Positions 45,839 through 56,330 are shown, numbered from the stretch's first letter. The stretch: 64,000 nt of DNA from Zygaena filipendulae (GCA_907165275.2 OU015650.1:4556001-4620000); one strand, 5' to 3'. Numbers and translations are program-made. The notes: a model not told the origin generated them from the letters alone.

Positions 45839-47944
45839 TCAAGTGGTTGACTTACGCACGTTTCCATCTACTGATGGTGTTATGATTATATCTCCTGCAT
45901 TGGACCTACTTCTGGTGACTAGTACAGGCGTTTTCGGTTTTGGTGTCTCTGTCATCTTTATCCGAACCCTGCCTAAATCTGGCGAGTAAACAGGAACATA
46001 TTCACGTGAGGGTGACAAAAAGTCAGAATCAGTATTGTGATCTCCATTAATTAACGGTTGAGACACTTCTGAATTAGCATTGCCGTTCAACTTTGGTGAA
46101 TCTTCATCATTTATAGGTACAAAAATATCTTCGCTTGACATAGAACTGGAATCTTTTTTACATTCTGGCAATTCTGGAGCTGACTCAAAAGAAGTTTCTT
46201 GTATCGGCGCACGACTTCCTTCTGTTACATTATTGTCTTTAGAACTACTCCTGTTTTGATTTGTGTCTCTTGGACTATCTGTTCTAACACCATTTTGTTG
46301 AATAGGGTTGACTGAATGTGCCGCTTCTCCATTTTCACTTTTCTTTTGGACAGTTTCGTGTGTGGGGACCAATTCATATTTACCGTTAACCCTTTTTTGT
46401 ACTGAATCATTTAAAACTGCAGGTTTACCCAATAATGACTTATTCATATCTACCATTTCTTTTGATGCCTTTTCAACGTCCCTCTTTTGCTGTCGTAACA
46501 ATCTTCGGTCTCTTCGTTTCCTCATTTGTCCTTTGATTATTGCAAATCCGATTAATCCTACTAATAGCGCAACAATTATTGCAATGCATACGTAAGTTCC
46601 AGTTTTATGTGGTGTTACCTTTTGGTCACTGGGACTTTGTTCAAGAATTTCAGATGCTTGTGTCACACGGATCTGCTCTGAAATTGTCGTATCTCTCGTT
46701 ATTTGAAGAACAATTGGCTTTTCTGTGACAGGTACAGAACTTCTCTGATGCCAATCTGGACCACCCTCATATATAGTAGGTGGTTTCGGTATTGGAAATT
46801 CTGTGGTTGTATTATCATCCTCAAAAAGTTTATGTACTGGATCTGGATTTAGCTCATCAATTATGGGAGTAGTAGTTTCTACTGTTTCATCAACATAATC
46901 ATCTGAACCAAGAAAAATTCCAAAACCAGATCCTTCTCCAGATCCCTCTAATGGATCTTCAGTTATATGTGAGTTGTCATCAGCTAAAGACTCACTATTT
47001 GCAAAAAGTTTTGCTTTTATTAAAGGTTCTTGAGTAACCAAATCTGATATTGTCGTACTTTCTGTTTCACCTGACCCTTCAATGTCATCAGCTGTTGGAG
47101 TTGTTTTATAACTACCTACTTTCATAAAAATCAAACTGTCATCATCTTCTATAGGTATGCTTCCATGTATTACGTGGCCGTCTTCTAAATTACTTGATGC
47201 TACCAATGGCATCGATTTTAATTCATTAGTCTCTTCACCAATTTTTGTTGCATCTACTGGTGCATCACCCATCATCATATCTAAATAATTTACTGTAAAT
47301 TTTGAGTCACTGCACACATCATTATCTTCGAGTTTTAACCATGGGCGACTTTTGAATTTTTTTGGAGAGGCACACTTTACATTATCAATCAATATATGCC
47401 TAGCCAGTAAACGATTTCGAGCTATTATATTTTTGCATGAACAATCAATTGGGTTTCCTTTTAATTCCAAATGTTCCAAACTAACTAAATGTTCGATATC
47501 AGTCGGTACGTCTTGCAACATATTGTTAGTTAAATCTAAAGAACTAACACTTATTGGGAGATGTGTTAAAGTTAAATTTCTCATTCTGTTATTGGCGAGA
47601 TTCAAATGCACCAATTTTTTTGCATTTTGTAAAAACTTGTTCAGTTTGGTGATGCCATTAGCAGATAGATCTAATGTGACAATTTCAGTCAGCCGATCCA
47701 ATTCGTGATTTAATTTGGTAATATTATTGTATGAAAGATCTAGAATGTTGATGTTATGATGTTTTTGACGGAGCGTGAATTTGTAGAGTTCAGTGAGGTT
47801 GCTACACGTGGCGCGGTGGAGTCCATCGCGAGTGTTGGTGCACACGCAGCTGTCCGGACAGACCACTGCCGATGCGGGTGCGAGTGCCAAACATAAGGCC
47901 AGAAGACCCGCGGGAATTCGAAGCCACATCATCTTGGTTATCAT
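45839..47944 (-). CDS. wdp: Windpipe-like LRR transmembrane proteoglycan, 701 aa
   Basis: One coding exon. A splice acceptor (TTATTTCAG, ending at 47952) lies seven bases before the ATG, with an in-frame TGA between them, so 5' UTR exons lie further right. Signal peptide about 1-27; N-terminal cap C29, C33, C35, C47; four to five LRRs to about 160; C-terminal cap C168, C170, C191, C211. An acidic Ser/Thr-rich stem follows with EGSGE at 289-293 and EGSGEGSG at 333-340, the acidic Ser-Gly form used for glycosaminoglycan attachment. Membrane helix 451-471, basic stop-transfer KGQMRKRRDRR, then a 220-residue tail with TETPKPKTPVLVTRSRSNAGD near the end. The layout fits Drosophila windpipe, a chondroitin sulfate proteoglycan reported to dampen JAK/STAT signalling. 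The name is recognition by architecture and tail, not by alignment. Another LRR proteoglycan remains possible. Confidence 0.8.
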   Translation of the reverse strand: MITKMMWLRIPAGLLALCLALAPASAVVCPDSCVCTNTRDGLHRATCSNLTELYKFTLRQKHHNINILDLSYNNITKLNHELDRLTEIVTLDLSANGITKLNKFLQNAKKLVHLNLANNRMRNLTLTHLPISVSSLDLTNNMLQDVPTDIEHLVSLEHLELKGNPIDCSCKNIIARNRLLARHILIDNVKCASPKKFKSRPWLKLEDNDVCSDSKFTVNYLDMMMGDAPVDATKIGEETNELKSMPLVASSNLEDGHVIHGSIPIEDDDSLIFMKVGSYKTTPTADDIEGSGETESTTISDLVTQEPLIKAKLFANSESLADDNSHITEDPLEGSGEGSGFGIFLGSDDYVDETVETTTPIIDELNPDPVHKLFEDDNTTTEFPIPKPPTIYEGGPDWHQRSSVPVTEKPIVLQITRDTTISEQIRVTQASEILEQSPSDQKVTPHKTGTYVCIAIIVALLVGLIGFAIIKGQMRKRRDRRLLRQQKRDVEKASKEMVDMNKSLLGKPAVLNDSVQKRVNGKYELVPTHETVQKKSENGEAAHSVNPIQQNGVRTDSPRDTNQNRSSSKDNNVTEGSRAPIQETSFESAPELPECKKDSSSMSSEDIFVPINDEDSPKLNGNANSEVSQPLINGDHNTDSDFLSPSREYVPVYSPDLGRVRIKMTETPKPKTPVLVTRSRSNAGDIIITPSVDGNVRKSTT

Positions 47945-48510
47945 TCAGCACCTGAAATAAGACAAAGCAATATTTGAGCACAACAACAACAAAAAACATA
48001 TAAAGTATACGTAATTTGATATCAGAATAATTGATATCGATCAATGTCATATTAGAGACTTCCTGACAATGTTGTATTGACGTTAAGACAATCATGTCTT
48101 ATTGCTCATGAATTAGTGGTCACTAAAGATTAAGTTTCAAACGGAACATTTTTGTTTAACGAAGTGTTATATTACACACGCCGTTTGGGAACAACGAAGG
48201 TGATTTGAGCGGGTCCAGTTGATTGGCCGGCCATTCGTAACCAACTAACAACACAATAAATTGCAATATCCCTGCCAGCGAGGTGTCGTCTAAATATAGT
48301 CTACAACAACAAGACCCCGGCCCCCTGTGGATGATTGCCTATCAAACTCTACCTCTTCAATTATTGCAACCTGCAACCGACTGGCGACTGCACTTAGAGT
48401 CAAATGGCAATTTAAATCAAAGCGTTTCCTTTCATTGATAGTCACCCCGTTTACTTTGTAGTATTCTACGGTCCTATGAAGAAGAAATTTTTATTTGCAC
48501 AGACGTGACC
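47945..48510 (-). other. 5' intron or upstream region of the windpipe-like gene
   Basis: It begins with the splice acceptor noted for the coding exon. The upstream exon or exons and the promoter could not be placed. Confidence 0.4.
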
Positions 48511-48742
48511 TTCGCCCGTATTCAGTATGACCAACAACATTTCTTGCCCATAACGCGCGTCTTAAAAACACGTTCCCAAACGTTCCAGGTGACAAAATAT
48601 TAGAAATTAGTATTCTGTATGCCATAATAAACGTTGTAAATATGTTTTTAGAAGTAAAACTTTTTTGAGACCGAGAGATAGACATTTTTTGTGGCGTGTT
48701 ATCTTAACGCGCCGTGTTATGGTCATAGTGAATAAAGGCCCT
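48511..48742. mobile_element. TIR element family, copy 1 (about 230 bp)
   Basis: Shares GTGACAAAATATTAGAAATT, ATGCCATAATAAACGTT and GTTATCTTAACGCGCCGTGT with 55280-55503. The ends are inverted: CCCGTATTCAGTATGACCAA at the left, and CCTTTATTCACTATGACCAT in reverse at the right. Non-coding, superfamily not determined. Confidence 0.65.
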
Positions 48743-49806
48743 TATCTAACTAGATATCACTATTTTGCGTGCTTTCACCATTGTAAATGTAATAACTCGT
48801 TTAATTTTGGCTGAGAAATAGGCGGTTCGTTCTATTTTCATCCGTAACGTTCTCAGTGCACTCGGTCGGTGTGCGCGGGCAAATGTGGTTCAATGTTAGA
48901 ACGGGCGGAAGTCGGTTGTTATCCGTTTATGCGAATGTTATGCTGCGACACCTAAAGCTAATTCACCGACGGAACTATTTAGTCTTGCGACGTTGCGGAG
49001 GCGTACGAACCAAACTATTCAGAATTTTGTCTTTCTGTAACAGCAAAAGGGATTAATTAGCCCTTGCGAGATTTCTATTATCAAAAGTTTCATCATCCTG
49101 ACAATCAAGAAGGTTATATTCTGGCTGTGTCTTGTTGACGTCATAGTGAACATTAAGTATCCTTCCTGCCCTGATACAAAAATTTACAGGTAATATAAAA
49201 AACTAATTTTAGCTGGCAGTATTGCTTTAATTTTATGTAAAATGGAATGTTTTGCTATCGCAGTCGCGAAAACAAAAAGTTGTCAAGGTCGATGCATCAT
49301 ATTTACATTCGTCGACAATAAACAATTTTGAGGTTACAAGAAATACCTACTTTCTTCCCATTTCCTTCGATATTTTGACAGTACCTTTTTGTATACTTTT
49401 TCTTAATATGTAGGTATATTTCATCGAAAAAATAGAATTAAAAAAATATTTGAAACCAAAGGAAAGTATGTGAAATGTGCAACTGTTTTTGTCTATGATA
49501 AAAAGTTAGTTAAAATTGTGCAGCTGATGCTAAGCTTTCTTTATTTTAACTTTTAAGAACGTACTTTTTGACAATTGAAAAAAAAAATCAAGCAGAAGTT
49601 ATTTGCTGTCGTGAATACTTTTATATCTTTGAAAACATAAAATTAATTTTATTCCCACATTTTATTATTTCAATTAAAAATTAATTAAAACATTATTTAT
49701 GTTACGATATCTTAGTTAGGTATCTATTATTACTTAGAAAATTATACGTAAGCAGACATACTATACTTAGTCACACTTGTAGGAGATTAGATTAACTCTC
49801 ACCGAT
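48743..49806. other. No supported gene
   Basis: 48850-49050 is relatively GC-rich and has a 66-codon open frame without a recognisable domain. It could hold a 5' exon of either strand but there is no proof. Confidence 0.35.
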
Positions 49807-49866
49807 ATGTATTAGCTGGGAATCGAACCTTATATCTACTCTCAGCTGCTCACCCAACTGTGTTCT
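49807..49866 (-). repeat. tRNA-derived SINE head
   Basis: Minus strand: ACAGTTGGGTGAGCAGCTGA (A-box-like), then AAGGTTCGATTCCCAGC (B-box). No full cloverleaf. Confidence 0.5.
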
Positions 49867-49905
49867 TGAGAATCTTGGGAACGGCTAGATCTTATCACAA
49901 CTTAA

Positions 49906-50350
49906 GGGCCGGCGCCCATTATCGGCATCGGCAAGGAAAAGGATTTTTGGTGGCAAATAGCAATATACTTACTATAATATAATGGCAATAATGTAGAAAT
50001 TTCCGTGATATGTGGTCGTAATAACAAAAATACCGCTTCGGTATGCTTGAGGCTGCTATATCGGCAGCCTTGAGAATTCTCTTTTTCTTCAGCAAGAGTT
50101 GCTATGAACACTAGATCCCAGTCCACCATATTAAATACAATTCAGACAACTAGCTTGTAACAACTCTGAGACTGTTATGACGTGAAATACGATATTGAAA
50201 CGCTTCGGCAAGCTACAGGACGGTGCGGCATCCTTAAGGACGCCTCGTCATCCTTAAGCATGCCAAAGCATAATTGCTGATAGTGTGCGCTTGCATGTAG
50301 GATGCTGAAGGATCCTTTTCCTTGCCGATGCCGATAATGGGCGCCGGCCC
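49906..50350. mobile_element. 445-bp PIF/Harbinger-like MITE with perfect 39-bp TIRs
   Basis: The ends begin GGGCCGGCGCCCATTATCGG and run through CATCGGCAAGGAAAAGGAT, identical over 39 bases on both sides. TAA precedes and follows (49903-49905 and 50351-50353), the TWA target duplication of PIF/Harbinger elements. Identical ends suggest a recent insertion. The interior is not palindromic and has no transposase. Confidence 0.85.
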
Positions 50351-50353
50351 TAA

Positions 50354-51024
50354 GGCGCCTGTAGCTGTTAGGAATGCACTACTAGATTGAAAAACATTCG
50401 TCTAAGATATTTTAATTTAATAGAAGTCAGTCTTTGATGTGACATGTGATCATTACGCCATTTAGATAACTACATTTAAGACCAAAAAAAAATGCAGTAG
50501 GTAAATATAAATGCGTACAGTTTTAGTCAACCTTACAAAAGTATATAATTATTATATACCTACATACATTATATAAACTTACTTATTATATAAATATTAC
50601 AAATCCATCCCTTCCTAATAGATCAAGTCCAGAAAATCTCCAAAAGAAACTTGATAGGTAATAAAATTGTAGGAACTTTAAAATACTTCATGTTAAGCAT
50701 TAATAACACGAAGTTATTTAGAGAGATGGATTAAGACAAATTCGTCATTGGAGTTGGAAGGCTATAGGAAATAATATATTATAAACTGTACACACGTCAA
50801 ATATAGGTACATATCGTTTGGTATTTTTTATGACACACGAAGCGCATAGCAGTGGCGAAGAATACAATATGATCCCACGATGATGTAGAGTAGGCGATGT
50901 GCGGTAGAGCAACGTTAAACAATTTCAAAACAATAAAACTGCGTGTCTGCGTGCGGGTCGATTCTTGGTCAAGTTGTATTCGGGTAATATCGATTTAGTG
51001 AACATAAATGACAGAGATATACCT
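50354..51024. other. No recognisable feature
   Basis: AT-rich; nothing supported. Confidence 0.4.
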
Positions 51025-51135
51025 GGACTATAGCGGTTCCCCGCAGTTTTACCCGCGACAAAACCCTTCCCTGTAGTCCCCACTTTTTGAATTTCTGAAA
51101 GGAAGTTTTGTGTAAAATTTCAATTTTTAGACCCA
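51025..51135 (-). repeat. Lep1-type fragment, degraded
   Basis: CTATAGCGGTTCCCCGCAGT and TTTTACCCGCGACAAAACCC at the 3' side; the rest is diverged (TTTGTGTAAAATTTCAATTT). Confidence 0.5.
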
Positions 51136-51199
51136 GCAATTTAAGCTGTAGGTATGCAGTGAATCGCTCAGTTTTACCCTATAATATATATAAACACTC

Positions 51200-51355
51200 G
51201 TATACAGAGGGATTAGGGTAGTGTCAGAGGTATGAAAATCTAAATTCTATTTTATAGTACGTTGTGACTTCACACGGCAATACGTGTCCAATATTTTTTA
51301 TCAATCTACAAGACGGACCAAAACTTAAATTTTGGAAACTAGCCCATTGAAACAT
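51200..51355 (-). mobile_element. Element related to the 34067-34382 TIR family
   Basis: In reverse it reads CAATGGGCTAGTTTCC, GTCCGTCTTGTAGATTGAT and AAAAATATTGGACACGTAT, matching the left arm at 34067. The other end near 51215 is weak. Confidence 0.55.
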
Positions 51356-51727
51356 TTATCGCAAATATATCCGGTTTAAATTAGTACCTCTTTCCTATAC
51401 TTGGACGATCGAGCTTCACTCGTGATAAAAACATAGGTAAATCTTAATCTAATCTAATCTTATCTTTAGGTTAATCTTAGGGAAATCTGAATACAAAATT
51501 TCATTTAAATGGATAGAGAGGTTTCTGAGGAAACTTATAGGATACTTACTATAGTTAGTACCCACGGCTCCGGTTGCTATAATGTAGATTATGTCATACA
51601 ATATTTTATCCCTCACTCATATTTTATATCCCTTACAACGTGTAGGCGAATTTTTATAATGATCAGCATGAATAGCTGCGAGTAAAGCATGAAAGCGTAA
51701 CAAACAAACATTCGCATGTATTTAAGA
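51356..51727. other. No recognisable gene
   Basis: Contains a run of TAATCT words near 51440-51475. Nothing else recognised. Confidence 0.35.
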
Positions 51728-51962
51728 CTAGCTGTTCCTCGCGGATTCACCAGCGTTAATTTCGGAGATGCCGCGGAAAGTCCGGAATAAAAAGTACCCT
51801 ATGTGTTATTCTGATGTATAACTTGTTTAAGCTATATTATTGTAAAATTTGATTAAAATTTATCAATTCAGTAGGTTTACGTGAAAGAGTAACAAACATC
51901 CATACATCCATACTTCCATACATACAAACTTTTGCGTTTATGATATTAGACATAAGTAAGGA
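51728..51962 (-). mobile_element. Lep1-type Helitron, both ends present, 235 bp
   Basis: CTAG at 51728-51731 and, in reverse, a TCCTTACTTATGTC-like 5' end at 51962. The hairpin is weakened (CTCGCGGATTCACCAGCG). Repeated CCATACATCCATACTTCC words lie near the 5' end. Confidence 0.75.
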
Positions 51963-52021
51963 TAATAATCAATCCTACTTAAGAGACTTATATACTAACC
52001 AATAGGTTATTGCAAGCTGTA

Positions 52022-52632
52022 ATAGTACATTGTTATCCTAGGGGTGAAAGTAACTTATTTAGTCCCGAGACGGGGTTTGGCGCCCGAGCGTAGCGAGGGC
52101 GCCAATAGATCGAGGGACTAAATAAGTCTTTCTCCCGAGGATAACACTGTGCTTTTCATTGCGAATGCAAGGAAAGTCAAAATAAAAATAGGAATTAGCT
52201 AAAGAAAAAATGAGTGAAGGTCGGATAGTCGCTTGACACTTTCCCACCTATTTCTTTTTCTTTGGCCGGCTAGCTATTCAGCCAGTATTTTTTATTTACA
52301 TTGTAGCGACCTAAAAAAAATATTTTCTTTAATTATTAAGTATTAATTAAAGAAAATAAAAAAATATAAATAGGAATTACCTTAAGAAAAAGTGAATGAA
52401 TTTTATTTTAATTAATACTTAAACTTTACGTTATTTCAATTTTACATCGCGCTGGCTGTATAGAAAGTTGAAACATGGTTCAATAGAAATGTGAAAATAG
52501 ACCTAGTTTTTTTTTAATAATTTGACAGTTGTCAGTTGAAAGCGATTCTCCCTAGGGCTGAAAAGGGTTACTTTCAACCCGCTTCTCAGGCAACTTCAGA
52601 CCTACTTTCCGAGTATGAGTAATGAAAAGAAA
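52022..52632 (+). mobile_element. Hairpin-bearing repeat family, copy 2 (longest hairpin)
   Basis: The 114-base hairpin at 52032-52145 has stem words GTTATCCTAGGGGTGAAAG and CTTTCTCCCGAGGATAAC, and an inner GGCGCCCGAGCGTAGCGAG-GGCGCC core. The end, from about 52525 (TTGTCAGTTGAAAGCGATTC to GAGTATGAGTAATGAAAAG), matches the other copies. The middle (about 52205-52515) differs from them, so either it was replaced or this is another subfamily. Confidence 0.75.
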
Positions 52633-53084
52633 TTTATTTATCTGGAAATGACTTTTTTATAATTATTTGTTTGTTTGATAGGAGAACCACTAAAATAAGT
52701 TTTCAAGAGTTTCGCAAAGAATACTGACGTTGTTATAAATAATGTTATTACGTATGCACTTGAGAATATTTGTTTTAAATCGGTCCATTAAACAACTCGT
52801 GCGCAGTTGTAATGCTATAAATTTAGCATCGATAGCGCGAAGCTATTTTCACTGCTATTATTTGAGCTTTATGGTTTAGATAAATTTTCATTTATCACAC
52901 ATTATTTATGTGCTTTATACTGGGAAACAGGAAGTTACATTATCGATGGTGGATTAGCTTTAGAAATTATGATATCTTATATCGGTAGAATCATAGCAAG
53001 CAGCACATTCGGTACGATAAAACGACCATGCCCCGTCTCAATAATGATAATAATTATAGCCGGGAATTCCCGATAATGTTTTTA

Positions 53085-53590
53085 GAAATCCTTTCAGAAA
53101 ATACCTCATGTCCATTTCTATACCCCTGAAAACTAATTATTTCATAACGATTGCTTAAGTACCTAGTTAAGGCGAGAAAGCGTAACAAACAAACATATAC
53201 ATACATACGTAGATACAAACGAATTCACATTTTTCGACGGGATAGTTATTCAGAATTGCATTGCAATTTTTGTGAGTCTAAAAAAGCTCAGGTATACTTC
53301 ACGCTTACATGTAGTGTTTGGAGTAGGTATATAGAAGTATAAGTACCTAGATAGAAAGTTTTATTAATCAAAACAAATGCTTTCACTGCGAGTTGATGAC
53401 GCCTTTGTCGTTCTGACGACAGTTTGTAAATATCCGTGTAACAATGTTTTCTATTTCGTACACACGGCAAAAGACAAAGAATAAACCTTCCCACCAGGAT
53501 GATAATGATATTCTGAGTGAGTGAAACCTGCCTTCCTACTGCATGCATATATTACTCGCTGTTCCACGCGGTTTCACCCGCAATTATAAT
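53085..53590 (-). repeat. Lep1-type pieces
   Basis: 53085-53215 carries the middle and 5' half (TACCTCATGTCCATTTCTAT, AGAAAGCGTAACAAACAAAC, CATACATACG). 53553-53590 carries a separate 3' start (CTCGCTGTTCCACGCGG, TTTCACCCGCAATT). Between them is unrecognised sequence. Confidence 0.6.
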
Positions 53591-53740
53591 AAACAGTAGT
53601 AATAATAATAACGTTTGGATATTATAACACAGCACCACCTGGTCTCAAACTAACAATAAGCTGAGCTTGTACATTTTGTTTTTATTTTTTTTCTTCCAGA
53701 ATCAAATAAGTATACATGAACAAAATATACTAAACACTTA

Positions 53741-53977
53741 CCGCCGCACTCAGAGTCGACTTTAATGATTACTTAGTTAAGTATAGATTTTTAAAACAAA
53801 ACTGCCGCAATCAGAGACGTTCAGTAAATTAATGTTAATTGGCATTTAATGACATGCAACTTATTTAGTTAAATGCCAATTAATATTAATTTATTAAACT
53901 TTTCTGATTGCGGCAGTTATGTTTTAAAAATCTATACTTAACTAAGTAATTATTAAAGTCGACTCTGAGTGCGGCGG
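53741..53977. mobile_element. 237-bp foldback MITE, copy 2
   Basis: Starts CCGCCGCACTCAGAGTCGAC, ends GAGTGCGGCGG, with TTA on each side (53738-53740 and 53978-53980). Arms pair through TTAGTTAAGTATAGATTTTT and TTTAAAACAAAACTGCCGCA and meet near 53865. Length equals that of 12949-13185, although the centres differ in sequence. Confidence 0.87.
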
Positions 53978-53980
53978 TTA

Positions 53981-54632
53981 ATCCCGAATTTTGGTATCCC
54001 ATCTGACATAGATACTGATATAAAACTTGCATGTCGGCGTGAGGGTAGTTTCATTAAAAACAACTAGCTTCCCGCTGTCGAATAGCGGTTGTAGTAAGTT
54101 CGTTCCCCCGCTCCACTCCATTGCCCGACTTGTCTTTGTTAGAGATTGTAATAAAATGCGGGTATGCGTAAGCGACAGTGTGCAGTTATAGTCTCGTATC
54201 AGTGTCGTATCAATCTAGAGTGGCTATAGTGATTATGTGTGCTGTGTCGTCTAATTGTTTCCAGAAGTTTGCGTAAGTCGGGAGCACGGGCAGTGGAGGT
54301 GAGCGTTCATGCATTTTAAAGGGGCCCCATTAAACCTATACCTGTTTCGCAAGTCCCAGGCATTGCTCCGTGTTCCCTAAGGATATCTGGTATGCTGTAC
54401 AACTTCTATGTTGGTGCAATTCATTGTAATAGTTTCTAGTTCATTCTAGATGTATCACTCAGCTAGTAGTCTCGGTCATGTCTGCCTTCAGTTACATTGT
54501 GTTATGTTATCATCATTAGTTAGTCAGCTATCATTACAGCAGCAGATAACTATCTGCTGTTATCTGCTACTATGTTCCTTCTATAATCTACATACTTATA
54601 CCGATTTAAGGTGCATAGGTATATCACATTAA
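53981..54632. other. No supported gene; possible first exon
   Basis: A TCAGTG motif near 54200 and a donor-like GGAG/GTGAGC near 54297 bracket a non-coding stretch (see findings). No ORF of note. Confidence 0.3.
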
Positions 54633-54700
54633 ATCACCTTGATGCGGGAATCAAACTCGCAACATATAACTGTAGTCAGAATCACTACACCAATGGTGTT
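54633..54700 (-). repeat. tRNA-derived SINE head
   Basis: Minus strand: GGTGTAGTGATTCTGACTAC, then GCGAGTTTGATTCCCGC. It resembles 9826-9893, so both belong to one SINE family. Confidence 0.5.
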
Positions 54701-55279
54701 GTCAATGAAGATTACCTGTATCTTTGGGTCTCGACCGCTCTAATAGGGCCTTTTAAAATCTTCGTCTGCGGAATAATCACTAAATTACCACACAATATAG
54801 GTGGTTGTATTGCAACCGACCAAGCCTGATTACTGAGGGTCAATTCTCCTCCCGCAAAACACAAAACCGCATCAATCCCACCTCTATAATCTCGCTACAC
54901 CGACAGACACCTGAAATGAAACTGGACTATCCCATTTTGATGGAAATTCGGAGACGTGAAAAGAAATACTTCCGGGCTAGGAGGAGACATATACAAACAA
55001 ATCGTATTTGTTTTGTGTTACGTAGGAAATTCATTAAATTTTGCAGCAGATCAGAGGCGGTCATATTTTATTGTCACACAGGCACCCTAGGTAACAATCT
55101 CCTTACTTCTCTGAAGCTATTAAACGCCCGATCGCCCGCGCCCTCCACTTTCACGCGTTAATCTCGACGTTTTATGTGCGGACGCAGTGCGTCGTAAAAT
55201 CTCATGAGTTCGACGTAACAGGCTCAATGTCGAAGTTTCTCTGGTTTAAGTACCTACAAATAAGATTTAATAAAATCTA
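54701..55279. other. No recognisable gene
   Basis: An open frame of 118 codons (54805-55161) has a biased basic composition and no domain or start context that I trust. Confidence 0.35.
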
Positions 55280-55503
55280 GGCCCTTATGCATTATGACCA
55301 AGAACTGCATTCCTTACCCTTAACGCGCTTAATGCTATCCGAAACGTTTTAGGTGCCAAATGTTAGAAATTATTATTCTATGCCATAAGAAACGTTGCAA
55401 ATGTGGTTTTTTGAAAGTGAAACTTCTTCGAGAATTAGGAAAAGACAATTTTCGTGGCGCGTTATCTTAACGCACCGTGTTGTGGTCATAATGAAGGAGG
55501 GCT
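55280..55503. mobile_element. TIR element family, copy 2 (about 224 bp)
   Basis: Ends GCCCTTATGCATTATGACCA and, in reverse, AGCCCTCCTTCATTATGACC. Internal words AATGTTAGAAATTATTATTC and GTTATCTTAACGCACCGTG match 48511-48742. Confidence 0.65.
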
Positions 55504-56109
55504 CTGGGTGCGAGTTAGTGCACTGGCGTAATTTCCCACGTATTTTATCAATACAAGACAAAAATATCTTTTTCACCTTTATAGATTCGCTCATATTTAA
55601 TTGTAAGATATTGCAAATCATTTAAAGTTAGTGACCCTAGCTTTCTGAGGTGTCGTTGAGTGACTTTTAAAAAATCGGCACAACAGCTAATCCTATCATT
55701 AATGATAGAATTGTTTTCACAAAGACAATGCAAACATAACGCTTTACAAACACGCTTCTTCAAACACACCAAGTTATTTCAAACAACCACTCGGATGTCA
55801 CTGATACACGCTCGAATGGCAAGATTTCACTGAATAATATCATGTACTACCTAGGTGTTATATTGTTTGATCAATCATCAGTTCTACCATGGTTCTACTA
55901 TAGGTATATGGCAACGTGTCAGCACAAATTTTCCATGCAAATAAAATTTTGTCAAACACTTCAACAACCGATACTCTAATAAACTGATATTCATGAAATT
56001 TTGCATACACATTGTTCATTGTCATACATTAAAATTTTAATAAAAAAAAATTAAAACAACTTCAAGTTATCCGTTATCGGAAACTTGTCATCAGATCTAA
56101 GTAGGTATA
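55504..56109. other. No supported gene; one Lep1 scrap
   Basis: TGATATTCATGAAATTTTGC and ATACACATTGTTCATTG near 55985-56020 are a Lep1 interior fragment (+). Nothing else recognised. Confidence 0.4.
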
Positions 56110-56330
56110 TGAAATTTAAAAGTCAAAAAGTCAAAAGTCAAATCCTTTATTCAAATTTGGCCCATAATGTGGCTCTTTTTGACGTCAATATAACTACAGC
56201 TACCATGACAGCACCCATAAAATATCCACCCCTCACAGCTTCCTAGTGCTATGGCTGAAGAGAAGAAGCTGCGCAACAAACTCTTCAGCAGCACGCTGTC
56301 AGTTTAAGGTTACAATATAGATATATCTAT
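56110..56330 (-). repeat. LINE 3' end, minus orientation
   Basis: AAGTCAAATCCTTTATTCAA, GGCCCATAATGTGGCTCTTT and GAAGAGAAGAAGCTGCGCAA: in reverse this ends in an AATAAAGGATTTGACTT-type tail. The pattern is common in moth genomes; the clade is not determined. Confidence 0.5.

Noticed and set aside
46308..47708. Several + strand frames across the windpipe-like gene
   Set aside because: Antisense shadows of the 701-residue minus-strand gene.
54805..55161. 118-codon + frame
   Set aside because: Biased composition, no recognised domain, and no supporting neighbour or signal.
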